DNA of 64,000 nucleotides from Thalassia testudinum (lineage: Eukaryota > Streptophyta > Magnoliopsida > Alismatales > Hydrocharitaceae), in NCBI GenBank assembly GCA_037157565.1, contig JAZHRO010000063.1, forward strand, positions 89,680,001 through 89,744,000, read 5' to 3'. The notes below the pieces were generated by a model. The model had not been told where the DNA came from. It was given only the letters and a program-made list of their open reading frames with translations, and made no database searches. Within the stretch, counting starts at the first letter, position 1, and each line of letters starts with the position of its first letter. Below are positions 35,030 to 47,474 of the stretch, piece by piece. The position numbers and the translations under genes were made by a program.

Positions 35030-35388
35030 TGGTCTTGTTCCTAGACTATAGACTTTTGAGCTTTCGGGATATGCACGACGTAGACATGTAGGACGTGTGT
35101 TTGTACATATACATTATCTATTTGCGTCCGCATATTTTACGTGTATTCTAGGTCTTCTTTTCTCTAGAAAAGAAGAAAACTCGCTTTCGTTTCACTACAT
35201 TACGGGTTTTGCTTGTTGCTGTTTTTCTTGCAGTGGCGTGAGTGTGCCTTTGCACATTATTTTGGTTTATGCATGGGTGGAAATCGTTGAGACCGCCTCT
35301 CATCCCTTCATTGACAGGTTTTCCTAGACCTACTACTCCTATGCAGCACTCTATCCCCTCACTTCTACTTTTGCTTCTTTTATGCTTG

Positions 35389-36730
35389 ATCACATGGATC
35401 AACCATAGAATCTGAAGATCCCCCTAGTCAGGAGGATGTGCCACCTTTTGATATCCATGAGGTGCTCCTGAACCAGAATCTATAGATGCTTGAGCAGAAC
35501 CATCAGATCAATCTGCTGACGACTTTTCTGTAGAATCTCTAGGCTCGTCGACTTGAGGTGGCTCTTGGCTTCACACCACGTCCTCCACCTAGGCCTTTGC
35601 TTAGAGATTACTACAATGCCAAGGTAGAGTTGTGTGTTAGGATTCTAGTAGGATTAAACGACCCTAAGCTTAAACTTAACATCATTAGTCTTATCCCCTA
35701 CTTTCATGGAAATAGTTCAGAGTATCCGTTTCAGCATATTGAGGATCTTAAGAATCTATCTCAGACTTTGGGTCTATAGAATCAGAGTCGGGAAATCCTA
35801 CTTATGAAGATGTTCTCCTTCATCCTTAAGGATAAGGCTACCTATTGGTATCGAACTATTGCACGACCTATCATGACTTGGGCCAAACTCAAATCTGCTT
35901 TCCTAAAGAAATTATTTCCTATAGGTTGCACCAATGCCCTTAGGCGAGCCATCACAACATTTTCTCAGAATTAAGAAGAACCAATTCATGAAGTGTAGGA
36001 GCACTTTCATGAATTGCAAAGGAAATGCCCACATCACAACATCCCTCGTTGGCAACTAATGCAAATATTTTATTATGAATTGTAAGAGAGCATTAGCAAT
36101 CTGGTCGACGCCTCTTGTGGAGGAAACTTCTTGAATTGTGATGAAGAATCCGCCCTAGAACTTTTCGAGGGGATGGCAGAAAAATCGATCAACAATGCCT
36201 CTGTGACATAATTCATGAGAGGGAATCCGCATCAGAACCTGCATCATAAGGGCATTCATGAAGTTGAGAGCCAATCCAGTTCGTGAGATCTAGAGATTAT
36301 TGCAGAAAAACTAGATAAGGTTGATATCATAGCCAAGCATCTTGACAAGGTTAGGAGCACGATGAAAAATCTTACACCTTTACTTGCTATGAATCCTGCG
36401 CCTCAAACTGTTTCTCAAATTCCCGTGGGGAGGGAGTTTGTGAATAATTTGGATTTGCGAGATCCATCTTCCTTGGGTTATCTCCCAACTCATGCACCAA
36501 CCCAAGGAGGGACCTTAGTCCCATCTTTTCCTCATCTTTCCCCACTTCCTTCTTACCCTGTAATGGAAAACATGATGTATCCTAATGATTTGTATGCCAT
36601 CCAAGGGTACAACACAAGATCAAATCTGTACTCCAACACGTACAACCCTAGATGGAGAAACCATCCCAACTTCTCCTAGTCTGATCATTGACAAAGAGCT
36701 ACCTATCCAAATCAGACTCGTCCAAACCCA
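35389..36730 (+). pseudogene. Element E gag (Athila-like)
   Basis: One frame runs through the region with about ten in-frame stops. It contains LLRDYYNAKVELCV near 35,600 (equivalent to RDFYDPSNY), LIPYFHGNSSEYPFQHIEDL, LKDKATYWYRTIARPI, a VDASCGGNFLN run near 36,120, EKLDKVDIIAKHLDKV, and a proline-rich end with YNPRWRNHPNF. Order and length match the gag of D. A true start is not evident, since an in-frame TGA lies just upstream and no ATG in this frame opens it. Confidence 0.82.
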
Positions 36731-37711
36731 CTGACATTACTTTTTTAGCAACCCTATGTAAGGCTCACCCAGCAGAGTATGTAGAGCTACTCGAGGCCAA
36801 ATAGAGATTCGCAGCTCGATCAGATTTTGTGAGCTATGAACGAGAGCCAGTGATGGAATGCTGAAGCTCTTGCTAAAGTTCAAAGGCAATGTGTGGCAGA
36901 ATTGGCGGACCTCAGGGGCCAAATAATGCAGTTGGCAGAGTCTCGTCAGCCAGGGGTGCTTCCATCCTAGCCAGTTTTGAACCCTAGGAATCTTCCTAAC
37001 CCTAGGTTTAACCTAGGAGGTTATAATCCGAATCAGGGCTGAGTTCATTTCATACATCTGGACAATCTGAGTTTGAATCAAAACCCACCCTCTTTACCTT
37101 CTGAATATGAGTTTTTGAACCAAGATCAACAACAATCCTTAATGACTCAACCTTTACTTCTGAATCCATTAATCCTCCAAAATACACAATTATTTTAGGG
37201 TGACCTGAATGGATATGGAAGTACCCGAACGGATTTCATAGTACTAGATATGGAAGTACCTGAATGGATTAAGGACACCCCAATTATTTTAGGGTGACCT
37301 TTCCTGGCCACTGCAAAGGCCAACATAGATTGAGAGTATGGAAAGATGGAACTTAAGTTTGGGGAGAAAACACTTAAACTTGATATATTCAAAGCTTCTA
37401 GAGGATTAGATTGCAAGTGGATCGAGGAAGTAAGAGCGATTTCTATTTTTGAGGATGAGCCTATTTCCTTAGATTTAGATGAACCATCCTTTGAATCTTT
37501 TATCCCTCAGTACAAAATCCTACTCTATGAATCTACACTCGATTTAGAGGTTGAATCATCTGACTTATCTTTACCTCTATACTCAGTTGAAAATCCTACC
37601 CCAGACTATATTGTTGATCCTACACCTAAAGTAGAACTCAAACCCTTGCCTGACACACTAAAATACGTATATCTCGAACCTGATCAATCTTATCCTATGA
37701 TTATTAATTAA
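36731..37711 (+). pseudogene. Element E gag tail and truncated protease
   Basis: The last third of an Athila protease is present (MEVPEWIKDTPIILG, PFLATAKANID, then MELKFGEKTLKLDIF from 37,346), followed by the linker VELKPLPDTLKYVYLEPDQ. The active-site DLGAS segment is missing. At the expected place are two copies of CAATTATTTTAGGGTGACC (37,187 and 37,281) and a repeated ATATGGAAGTACC block, so the site was deleted and scrambled. Confidence 0.8.
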
Positions 37712-38790
37712 CATCTTTTTGAAGATCAAGAGACTAAATTGATTGCGATCCTGCGAGAATAAAAGAAGGCAATTGGGTGGACTTTACATGACCTAACTTG
37801 GATTAGCCCCAATTACTGCAATCATCGTATCTATATCGAGGATAAGGAATGGCATTCCTGCAAAGCACAGCGAAGACTAAATCCGAACCTTTGGAGGTCA
37901 TAAAGAAAGAGATAATCAAGTGACTAGATGCAGATATCAATTATCCTAAATCAGATAGCCCTTGGGGGAGTCCAATTCAAGTGGTGCCTAAGAAGGCAGG
38001 GCTCACCATAATTAAAATCGAATCTGGAGAAACCATTCCTATGCGAATTGTGAATTCGTGGTGGGTTTTCATTGATTATTGGAAACTGAATTCCATAACA
38101 AAAAAGGACCACTTCTACCATTCATTGATCAAATCCTCGAGAAACTAGCCGATAATAAGTTCTATTTTCTTGATGGTTACTCTGGATATAACCAGGTTGC
38201 GATTCACCCTGAAGACCAAGAGAAAATGACTTTCATCTACCCCTTTGAAACCTTTGCTTTCCGAAGGATGCCATTTGAGCTTTGCAATGCACCTGCAACT
38301 TTTCAACAGTGCATGCTAGCCATTTTTTTCGAGATGGTGGGTGATTATATGAAAGTATTCATGGATGATTTTTCCATCTTCGGGGAGGCATTTGACATCT
38401 ATTTAGAGAATTTGTCGAAGATTCTAATGCATTGTATTGAAGTTTATCTAGTCCTTAGTTGGGAGAAAAGCCATTTTATGGTCCCTGAAGGCATTATACT
38501 TGGCTACCTTGTGTCTGAGTGAGGTATCCAAGTAGATCGAGCGAAGATCAATCAAATTTCAAATCCCTGTACCAAACTTAGTAAGGGCATTAGATCATTT
38601 CTCAGGCACGTGGGTTTTTACAGAAGATTTATACTCGACTTTTCAAAGATTGCCTGACCACTTACGAACCTCCTCACGAAAGATACTAATTTTGAGATGT
38701 GTGAGGAGTGTATCTCACCATTTCATAGTTTGAGATATAGAGTTACACATGCTCCTATTCTGCAGCCTCCTAACTAGAACTTATCTTTCG
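37712..38790 (+). pseudogene. Element E reverse transcriptase
   Basis: The order is complete: a KKAIGWTLHDL segment, NHRIYIEDKEW, VPKKAGLT, then from 38,079 a 147-codon open frame with FIDQILEKLAD, FLDGYSGYNQVA, FELCNAPATFQQ, the catalytic KVFMDDFSIFG and LSWEKSHFMV. After a TGA comes HVGFYRRFILDFSKIA. The catalytic MDD is intact although the gene as a whole is not. Confidence 0.9.
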
Positions 38791-38795
38791 AGATC

Positions 38796-39332
38796 ATGTG
38801 CAATGCATTTGATTACATAGTAGGAGCTATTTTAGGGCAAAAAATTGAGAAAAATCTTGTAGTGAGTTACTATGCTAGCAAGACATTGAATGATGCACAA
38901 AGGAATTACACGGTTATAGAGAAAGAATTGCTAGCAATAGTATTTGGATTAGAGAAATTCAAATCCTATATCCTTGGCTCTCGAATTATCGTGTACTCGG
39001 ATCACTCTACGATCAAACACCTTCTTTTGAAGGACACGAAGCCTAGGTTGATCAAATGGATCATGCTTCTCCAAGAATTAGACCTAGAAATTCGTGACAA
39101 GGCAGGACGAGAGAATTTCGTTGTCGACCACCTTTCCCGCCTTCCTTATGAGAGTATTGAGACTTCTCCACCTATCACAGAACACTTTTCTGATGAGCAT
39201 CTTTTGAGTATATCGACTGATCTTCCTTGGTATGCTGACATCGTAAACTATTTGGTCACACATCAATTCCCGTTCGACTGGGATAGAAATCTCAAATCAC
39301 GACTTGTATCAGAGGCCAAATATTATTTCTAG
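38796..39332 (+). pseudogene. Element E RNase H
   Basis: An open stretch of 178 codons in the same frame as RT. It has MCNAFDYIVGAILGQ (the usual CDAS Asp is Asn), VIEKELLAIVFGLEKF with the catalytic Glu, VYSDHSTIKHLL with the next Asp, and VVDHLSRLP. One expected active-site Asp is therefore lost. It ends at a TAG just before the integrase zinc-binding region. Confidence 0.88.
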
Positions 39333-40070
39333 GAAGATCCTTATCTTTTTCGACGTTGCAATGATCAAATCATCAGGCGGTGTATATCATCTTCAGAGAT
39401 TGAGTCTATTCTCTCTTTTTGTCATGGTTAGGCCTGTGGCGGTCATTTTTGAGACATAAAATCGTAGCGAAAATTATGCAAAGTTGGTTTTATTGGTCCA
39501 CTCTTTTCGCTAATTCACAAATATATTGTAAGGCATGTAGTTGCTGCCAAACTCTTGGTAGCATGACATGTAGAGACATGATACCTTTGAACCCGATAGT
39601 TTGTAAAATTTTTGATATTTAGGGCATTGACTTTATGGGTCAGTTTCCTTCTTATTTTGGCTTTGAGTACACTCTACTCGCTGTTGATTACATATCTCAT
39701 TGGGTCGAAGCCATACCCACATGCACTAAAAATCACAAAGTTGTCATTTCTTTCATTGAAAACCATATCATCTCTCATTTTGGGATACCACGTGCAATTA
39801 TCTCTGATGGCGGATCCCATTTCAATAATGGCTGGTTTCAGAACCTTCTTAGGAAATACGGGGTTACACATCGTATTGCTACACCTTATCACCCCTAAAG
39901 TAATGGGAAAACCGAGGTCTCTGATCGAGAGATCAAGAAGATCCTTTAAATGACAATCTAACCTGATAAGAAGGATTGGTCTTCTCAGTTAGACAAGGCT
40001 TTGTGGGCTTATAGGACCACCCATAAGACACCCATAGGCATGTCACTATACAGACTTGTTTATGGGTAAC
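39333..40070 (+). pseudogene. Element E integrase, truncated by element F
   Basis: Features in order: CHG then ACGGHF, YWSTLFANSQIYCKACSCCQ (zinc-binding Cys pair), GIDFMGQFPS-like first Asp, VDYISHWVEAIPTCT, IISDGGSHFNN (second Asp), YGVTHRIATPYHP, an NGKTEVSDREIKKIL segment with the Glu, ALWAYRTTHKTPIG-like residues and MSLYRLVYG. It stops there, because the LTR of F begins at 40,071. At least two frameshifts are present. Confidence 0.88.
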
Positions 40071-41050
40071 TGATTGCATTGCAATCATGGGACTTAATTA
40101 ACTTAAATTATGTTAGAACCTAGCATAACTTGTGATTAGTGCATTCATAAATTGCATTTCATGCATTGAATTCTTTTAAACAAGCTTTTAGAATAAAAAA
40201 CATTAAAATTAGGTAGAGTGGTGACTTTTAAAAGCCATTGGTTGTTTGTTTGATTAATTAACACCACTTTACTCAAAGTGTTGGTGTTTTGAATCTCGGG
40301 CCCAAACTTCTGTCTAGATTTCAAAAATTAATTCCTGACACCACAAGCCTTCTAAAATCTTGAAATTTCACCCAAAGATTCCAAATCAAGTTTGAAACAT
40401 CTGTTATAAATTTTAGAGAAATTGGACTTGTAGAGAATTTTCAAAATTTCTCAGACCATAGGGAGTCATTTCCTCTGATTTTATTATTTTGTTACTATTT
40501 ACGAATTTTAGGAATTTTTATACTCAACCAATTTCTATGAAATTTAGCTTTCAGGAATTGTTGTAAAATTCTACACAACATATAAAATCATAAAAATTTT
40601 TGGTGGCTGGTGGTGTTACTAAAAGCCAAAATACCTATAAGTATCATTTTTGGACTTTGACACCAGCACAAAGAAAAATCCAAAAGAAACATCAAACAAA
40701 TTCCTAAAATCACAGAAAAACATTTTTTGGAATCCTTGTTTGATTTTCCTTCCAGTAGTGGTGTTGTTTGCTTTGTTTGGACCCCTACTAAATAAGAAAA
40801 GCTTGAAAAGATTCACTAATAGCAAATTTTCTACCTAGGATTCAATTCAATTAGGGTTTGATTTCATTTCTTAGTCCCACAATATATCAAGGAATCTCAT
40901 CATCACCAACACAACTTGATTTCTTTTTGATTATGGAATTCAAACTTGGTTGAAAACTTAACAAGAGAACCTTAAAATACATTGCTAATATCAAATCCTA
41001 AAAGCAAAAAAACAAAAAAAAATTGTATGACAACTTTATCTGGCATTGGA
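40071..41050 (+). repeat. 5' LTR of element F (right edge approximate)
   Basis: It begins TGATTGCATTGCAATCA, a perfect 8+1+8 palindrome, inside E's integrase. An A/T-rich body follows. The inner end is put near the ATGACA before 41,050. The primer site is uncertain: TGGCATTGGACTCACTCC follows, which I cannot assign to a tRNA. The second LTR is not in the window. Confidence 0.6.
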
Positions 41051-41527
41051 CTCACTCCGTCCAATTCGCACACACCTAAAAAAAATTGAAATAATTGGGC
41101 ATTACCCTAATTAACACCCTCCACATTCCTGTGCACATTTAGGTACCTAAGCCTAATTAAAATAAGTAGTCACTTGACCACTTAAGGACTTCATCCAATT
41201 TAGGCTTGATATTCGACATTTAAGAATCATTAAGCGCTCCAATTCCCTTAGACAACGCGGCGACAGACTTGGAGGGAAGTCAAATGTTAGGTAAGGGTTT
41301 ATACAAGACCCTGGTGATTTTTCTAGGACATGCTTGGGCCCAAGCCACCTCTTTAGTCTAGCCGGGTGTTCTATGGGAAGTAGGTTCACTTATTGATCCC
41401 TTACTTGTCAGGTTCCCAAGTCTTAGGTTTTTAAGGAGTCAGCCCTAAGATAGAATTAGGCTTGTTTGCTTGATTTGCACACTTCTCATCTATCTCTTCT
41501 CCTCCCCTCTCATTCTTCCATAAGTGT
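41051..41527 (+). other. Leader of element F
   Basis: Non-coding sequence between the LTR and the gag ATG at 41,528. No gene seen. Confidence 0.55.
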
Positions 41528-43127
41528 ATGCACGACCGACAGTTCCAAAATCCTCACTTGGAGGGACTAACTGATTTTTTGGCCCACCGCACTGCCCGTA
41601 CTCGCTTGTTTTCTTCCTCCACTTCCTCTATTGAAAATCAAAAAATGGAAAACTCTCAAAATCATACAAAAAATACTAACAATCCATCCTCATCTAAAAA
41701 GCAAAATGGGAACAACATGCATCAATTTCACCAACCCGAAATTGTGGTTCCCAAACCTCAACTTGAAATGCCGCATCAGTAAAACCCGATGGGAAATTTG
41801 AATTTCGACAATTCAAACACGTTGTTCATGACGGTAACCCAACTCCCACAACTCAAAGCGAATCGACAACAATTGACTAGGACCATTATGAACCTAGCTA
41901 ATAATAGACCACTCAATGCTAACCCACTGTTCCTTTGAGGGATTTCTATGATCCCTCAAATTATGAAGAAAGACCTGGGGTGGTCATACCTAATGGAGAA
42001 TTTGAAATTAAACCCGCTGTTCTAAACCTTATTAAACATTTCCATGGCCTTCCTCTGGAAGACCCATCTAGCCATTTAGAGGAGCTCACGGTCCTCGCCC
42101 AAACCACTAAATCCCGCAATGTGTAGGAAGATTTATGGTTAATGCGGCTCTTCCCACTCTCCCTTAAAGACAAGGCCGCTTATGGGTTTAGGATGGTGGG
42201 AAAACCCATCAATACTTGGACACAACTAAAGAGCACATTACTAAAAAAATATTTCCCAATTGGTTAAACTAACTCTTTACGCCGCATAATAACTACCTTC
42301 CAACAAAAATTCGGCAAGACTATACATGAAGCATGGGAAATATTCCAAGATTTATTAAGAAGCTACCTCCACCACGAGGTGCCACTTTGGCAACGTGTGC
42401 AAATATTCTACCATGGTCTTGATGACAAGTTGAGGCGATTTGTTGACACCTCATGTGGGGACAACCTTTTAAACAAAGATGCTAAAAGCACCTACAAACT
42501 TTTTGACGAAATAAGCAAAACTTCTTTCAACAATTCATCCATGGACACCTTTGGCAGAAATGTCAATCCCCATGTAGGTGTCCATGAAGTAGGCATGCAA
42601 CAACAATCTCTCCTTGTCACAGAAGATTATTTGAAATTCTTTGCACAAAGGCTCGACCAAATGCAAATCAACCAAAAGAAAATGGAAGAAAGTTTAATGC
42701 ACGACCACAAAACCTTATTCCAACCAACCTTAACTCTCGCTTTTCTAACTTCAATGCTAACCCGACCCTCCTTTGCCAAGAAAATTTGCAACAAATTGAT
42801 ACAAGCGGATTTCAAAACCCCGACCTTACACCTGAATTTACTAGGACTTTTGATAATTCTACTATGTTTCTCCCAGTCAACGAAAACATTTCAGATCTCC
42901 AGGATAATTTTAGAAACAATTCCTCCAACTTCTACAACCCTACTTGGTGGAATAACCCTAATATTTCCTGGAAAAATACTAATCAAGTTCCGCAATTTCA
43001 AAATAAAATGGGGAATTTTGGCCAAAACCAACCTTCGCAGGCTGGTATTAATAGCGAATTAATGAAAGCCCCGCAAGGAATGCAACAACAGATGAACGAC
43101 GTTACCCATGCCGTTTCTAATTTATAA
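41528..43127 (+). pseudogene. Element F gag (Athila-like)
   Basis: It starts MHDRQFQNPHLEGL at 41,528, like the gag of A and D. Next are a Ser/Asn-rich part, LRDFYDPSNYEERPG at 41,935, LIKHFHGLPLEDPSSHLEEL, LKDKAAYGFRMVGKPI, HHEVPLWQRVQIFYHGLDDKLR from 42,379, and an Asn/Gln-rich C-terminus near 43,127. Only a few in-frame stops and one frame change (near 42,790) occur, so it is less decayed than D or A. Confidence 0.85.
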
Positions 43128-44000
43128 AATCAAATCATGGTAATGCCTGATCAAAGGCTTATAGGAAATTTACCTTCCAAACCTATCCTGAATCCTCGAA
43201 ATCAACAGAACCAAATCCCAAGTGGAAATAATCAAGGTCAGTAACCAATAAATTCCGTACCTCAATTCCCACCCGATTTTCAAAACCCGCAGCAAAATCA
43301 ATGTTTTCCACATCGAAATAATCACACTACCAATGCAGTAACATTAGGAAGTGGTAAAACTACACACAACGCAGGACCCTCACAGGAAAACAAACTGAAC
43401 CAAGAACAAATTTTTCCCTCCCCCGTTCATTCTTGGGATAAAAAAGACAGCACAAACATGACACCTTTCCCACAGGCATTAAGCTCCAAGAAAAAGAAAA
43501 CTAGAAAAACTGAGCCATCTGAAGAAGAATTATATGAATTATTTGGTCAAGTAGAAATCAATATTCCTCTCCTAGATGCAATTAAATATGTTCTTGCCTA
43601 CACGAAATTTTTAAAAGAAAGTTGTACACCAAAAAGGTAGCCTAAAAATCTTGAAAGTTGGTCCTTTCTGAAATAGTTAGCTCTGTTGTCCAGAGCAAGC
43701 TGCCTCATAAAAGAAAGGACCTAGGTGCCCCACTAATATCTATTGTCATCAGTGACACCACTGTTGAACATGCCCTCTTAGCCTTAGGTGCATCTATAAA
43801 TCTTATCCCTACCATACTATTGGATGAATTCTAGTTCAGTGAACTTAAATTGGTGTAGGTAACCTTTCAACTTGTTGACCGATCTGTTATTCACCCAAAA
43901 GGGATAGTAGAGGATGTCATTGTTTGGGTACAAAATTGCCTCTTTGGTGGATTTTTTGTCCTTGACATTGATGAACCCAAAGCACTTAAAAATGTACCTA
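43128..44000 (+). pseudogene. Element F protease, split by CACTA element P
   Basis: It carries the gag-protease linker (LYELFGQVEINIPLLDAIKY) and then protease with LLALGASINLIP near 43,770. The catalytic Asp of the usual DLGAS is replaced by Ala. The frame is cut at NVPI, codons 43,991-44,000, and the missing ILGRPFLATA continues at 51,977. Several stops are present. Confidence 0.85.
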
Positions 44001-44275
44001 TACTCCAACAAAGAAGGCTTTTGGTCATGGTTCTCCTCACTTTTGGTCACGGTTTTGAAACCGTGATTAAAACCGTAACCGATGCTCGATTGTAACTGGT
44101 TCGGGTCTTTTTTTCACGGTTTTAAAACGATGACCAAAGAGAGAGCTGTGGTCACGGTTTATAACCAGGACCGAAAACTTGGAACGGAAGCCAAAAATAT
44201 TTACTCACGGTTGATAAACCGTGATTAAATAGATACTTTAGTCACGGTTTATAAACCGTGTCAAAAAATCTTTTA
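44001..44275 (+). repeat. Left terminal and subterminal repeats of element P
   Basis: After the terminal TACTCCAACAAAGAAGG come several copies of TTGGTCACGGTT or its complement AACCGTGA, many arranged as AACCGTGA/TCACGGTT pairs. Confidence 0.85.
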
Positions 44276-45039
44276 AATAAAAAAATAAATGTGATTAGAC
44301 GCTATGTAAGAAGTAAAATGTAGATAAAGGAATGAATACTAATAAAAATTTTCTCACAGATAGATCTAATTTTTCTCATATATAGGTCTTTGGATGGTTC
44401 ATAGGAATTGAAGTAATTTTTCTAGTGAGTACAGAGAAGAGACAAGAACCAAAGTAAATGTAAACATGCCAATTTTTGATTCCAGATGCTTACCTTATAA
44501 ATTAAAAAAAAAAATCATAAATATCAGGTTCCTTTTTACACAAATGAAATTCTCTACATCCATGCAACTGAAACAACCACCGGACACCTGTACATCATTT
44601 CTAAAACCTCAAATTTACCAAGAGTATTTACTATTTACTAATAGCCTGTAAATCCCATAAGCAAAATCAGCTAATATATGCCATGCCTGACCATCATTAT
44701 GTGGCATTTAGATTCAAGGATATGATAACCATCAGAAGAAGATGATTATGATTAACAAGATAGAAACAATGTGCAGGAAAAAAGAAAAGGTCACTAGATC
44801 AACATCATGTATATGCTTGAAAAGTAAAGTCAGAGGTAATTTCAGGTGTGATAAAATGCAAACCAAGAAAATATACTTATTTCTTGTTCATTTTTCTGAA
44901 TGAGGCTTAACATATATCCAAGATATGCTTGCTACTAGTGTACAAATAATAGTTGGGCCTATTAGCAAACCAAACAAGAGAAACTTTTTGAAAACGTACA
45001 TGGGTAGCACATAAGATAATAATAGAGAATTGTCCTTAC

Positions 45040-45283
45040 CAAAGCAGGGATGAAAACAAAGAGTGAGCAACCATAGAGACAGGAGTTGAACAAGCCCCAC
45101 TGGTGCTGAGAAGTGCTTCAAAATGAAATAAAGGACAAGAGGAACAACAGTAACATATCCATAAAGCAGGCCAGCAGACTTAGTAACAAAGTTGATATCA
45201 AACTATGTGCTATATAAGCAACAATTATACCAATAGCTGCAACAACAAATATTAAGGTAGTGCAAATCCAGAAAGGACCATAT
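45040..45283 (-). pseudogene. Captured exon of a Yip1-family membrane protein
   Basis: The minus strand has an acceptor AG, then YGPFWICTTLIFVVAAIG, a short gap, and NFVTKSAGLLYGYVTVVPL followed by LKHFSAPVGLVQLLSL and, after a frameshift, YGCSLFVFIPAL at the GTAAGG donor. These are the hallmark segments (YGPFWI, FSAP.GL.QL, YGYS.F.FIP) of the Yip1 domain of plant YIP4-type Golgi/TGN proteins with several membrane spans. The frame has at least two shifts, so it is a pseudogene piece. A hydrophobic stretch at 44,890-45,000 may be from the next exon. Confidence 0.78.
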
Positions 45284-46952
45284 CTGCATGTTATTTCATA
45301 TCAACCCCATAAAAAAGAGTATACGAACTAGAAATTGTGTTAGAATAAATTGGGAAAAGACTTGAATACGAGCAACAAGTGGCCCCCACAAAATCTAGGT
45401 TAAGATTGAAACTTGAAAAGAACTGATTATTGCATAAAGTGGGGCCCAATTTAAGGATATCCTAGACTGAAGTTTGTTATAATTGAATGCTTATAGAGTA
45501 TCTGAATACTCAATTAATCAATTGAATATTGTTGGCAACTGCCATTTACTGATCTCCATCTTGCTTTGCAACTGCCATGTTATACTGGTAGAATGGTAAT
45601 GCAACTGTCATTTACTTTGCTTTGCTGATCTCCATCTTGCTATTCATTTTCGTACCTTGATACCATGATCAGCCACTTTCTTTTTAAGGCCTTTTTCCTG
45701 CTTCTTGTACCTTTGATTTTAATCCTCAGCATGTTTGAGTGTTTGATATGTTGGTAGATCTCTTTGATGAAAAATATGCTTTCCTTTCTATGCCATCTGG
45801 CATCTAGTTACTAGCTGAATCTAGGGATAACATGGACTATGCTTACATTTATAGTTGATGCTGCCTTTTCATTAAAATTCAAGTGATCTTGTTTCTTATT
45901 ATCCTATATTCTGATTGGAGATCTTGCACATTGATTTGGTTTATATACTAATTTTTGCAACTCGTTGCTCTAGGGACTTGTGCCACAGTGCTTTCTTGAC
46001 TAACATAAATGGTTGGTCAACACTAAAAGGTGGTGTTGGATAACCCCCTTGATTCCACCCCTTCCAAAATAGAAGTAGACCATGCAAACTAAAGCATCAG
46101 AATGGGGTTAAATTAAAGAAAACCATGAGAATATTGGTGACTTCTTCCTCTTCAAGCTTATAGGCTGAATCAAACCAACTTGCCGGGATCATTTGAGAAT
46201 AGCTAGAGAAACATTGTAGACTATCAATCAAGGCTAAAGGAAAGGTTTTTGTCCATCTTTAGTGGGAGGGAGAATAAATTTATACCTTTCTCTGGAGTTT
46301 GCACCTTAGAAGATGTAATTTGTGTTGCATCCAAATCCATCAACTACCCACGTCTCCATTCTCCATCCACGTCAATCTAAAGGAAGCTGGAGATGATCAT
46401 AATGTGGGTATACCAATTTGAGTAGGCAGAGATATTTATGTGAAAAAAAGATCCAATCTTTTACCTGCTGCTGCATCTACTGTTGCATCCCCTGCACTCT
46501 TACATGAAAACAAAATCTATCTATCTACCTATGTGAAAACAAAAGGCAAGGAGCAGTTAAACCATCACCAAAGGTCGCTTAAAAAGAAAAAAAAATTAAA
46601 AAGATCTAAAATGCTGCTTCTGTTGTCCTCTTGTCTTTGTCCTTTTTCCTGCTAAATATAGACACAATCTACAAGGAGAACCTCTTAAGTTACAATGAAA
46701 CAAGATCTTCTATACCTTGCCTTGGATGAACCAAGTACAAATCATGTCGAATTCCAAGTGATAGACATTAACCTTTTAAGATACCAGAATTCTCACTCTC
46801 ATAATTCCTTATGTTGATTTTTAGAAGCCATGGTCCTCAGACAGAGTAACTTGGAATTATACTTACCCAAAACCTTTGACATCAACACATGGTACTTTTC
46901 CGAAGAGGAAGCACCAATATGGTACTTATACCAATCAAATGACCAAACTTAC
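45284..46952. other. Unassigned interior of element P
   Basis: A/T-rich, intron-like sequence. It contains direct repeats of TTTGCTGATCTCCATCTTGCT-like phrases near 45,550 and 45,620. A possible short exon (minus strand, near 46,870-46,900, followed by GTAAG) was not recognised. No gene can be supported. Confidence 0.5.
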
Positions 46953-47474
46953 CTTTCTAGTCAAGAGAAGCCATAAAAGGCCTTTAAGTAATGGTTCTCC
47001 ACCCTCATATGTAGTAGGAAGAACTTTCTGGCATTCAGGAATAGAAAGACCTCGGAAGTGAATCCCCTGAAGAGCAACAATACATATAAATGATTGAAAA
47101 GCAAGTTTTACAAAGGAAATGGACAGCATAATTAAAAACAAAAAAAATGGATTTCCCAGAAATAATATCTTTATAAAAGCAGAAAGCACCTCATTTGGGT
47201 CAACCAAAGAAGTTTCCCACCATAATGCAGTCATTCCCCTCATGCCTCCAAGTACCTATCAAATTATAAAATCCAAATTAACAAATTGTTGAAGGAAATC
47301 ATATAAAGGAAACCACCTATAAATGAAATGGACTAAGTGCACCATTAAGGCTGAAACTAGAAGCAAGTCAACGAGCCAAAGGGAAGAAGTGTACCATATT
47401 CGCAGTGATATTCCCAAGCTGAATTTTACTACATTCAGACTTTAACTTCTTAAGGTGCTCCTTTGATATAATAA
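46953..47474 (-). pseudogene. CSY: Captured exons of mitochondrial citrate synthase
   Basis: Three exons with canonical splice sites on the minus strand. The first (47,474-47,395) reads LKKLKSECSKIQLGNITANM. The second (47,255-47,190) reads [20 protein letters not shown] then NE. The third (47,066-46,953) reads [17 protein letters not shown] and ends [10 protein letters not shown] at a GTAAG donor. They join in frame, in the order and with the wording of the N-terminal third of plant mitochondrial citrate synthase. The active-site His and Asp lie in exons that are absent, so no enzyme can result. Identity is strong. The start of the first exon is approximate. Confidence 0.9.

Larger units (their letters stand above)
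32301..35388 (+). repeat. Probable LTR and leader upstream of element E
   Basis: No coding capacity is seen. A TATAAATACCCCCC box at 33,011 follows an upstream region and precedes a typical leader, which suggests a plus-strand LTR promoter. The stretch 34,030-34,520 is almost only A and T with repeated TTAGTTAATTA. A 34-bp near-palindrome lies at 34,996-35,029. A tRNA-Asp-like primer site is not clear. The CCGGGGAG inside the palindrome could be what is left of one. LTR boundaries cannot be set without a second copy. Confidence 0.4.
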
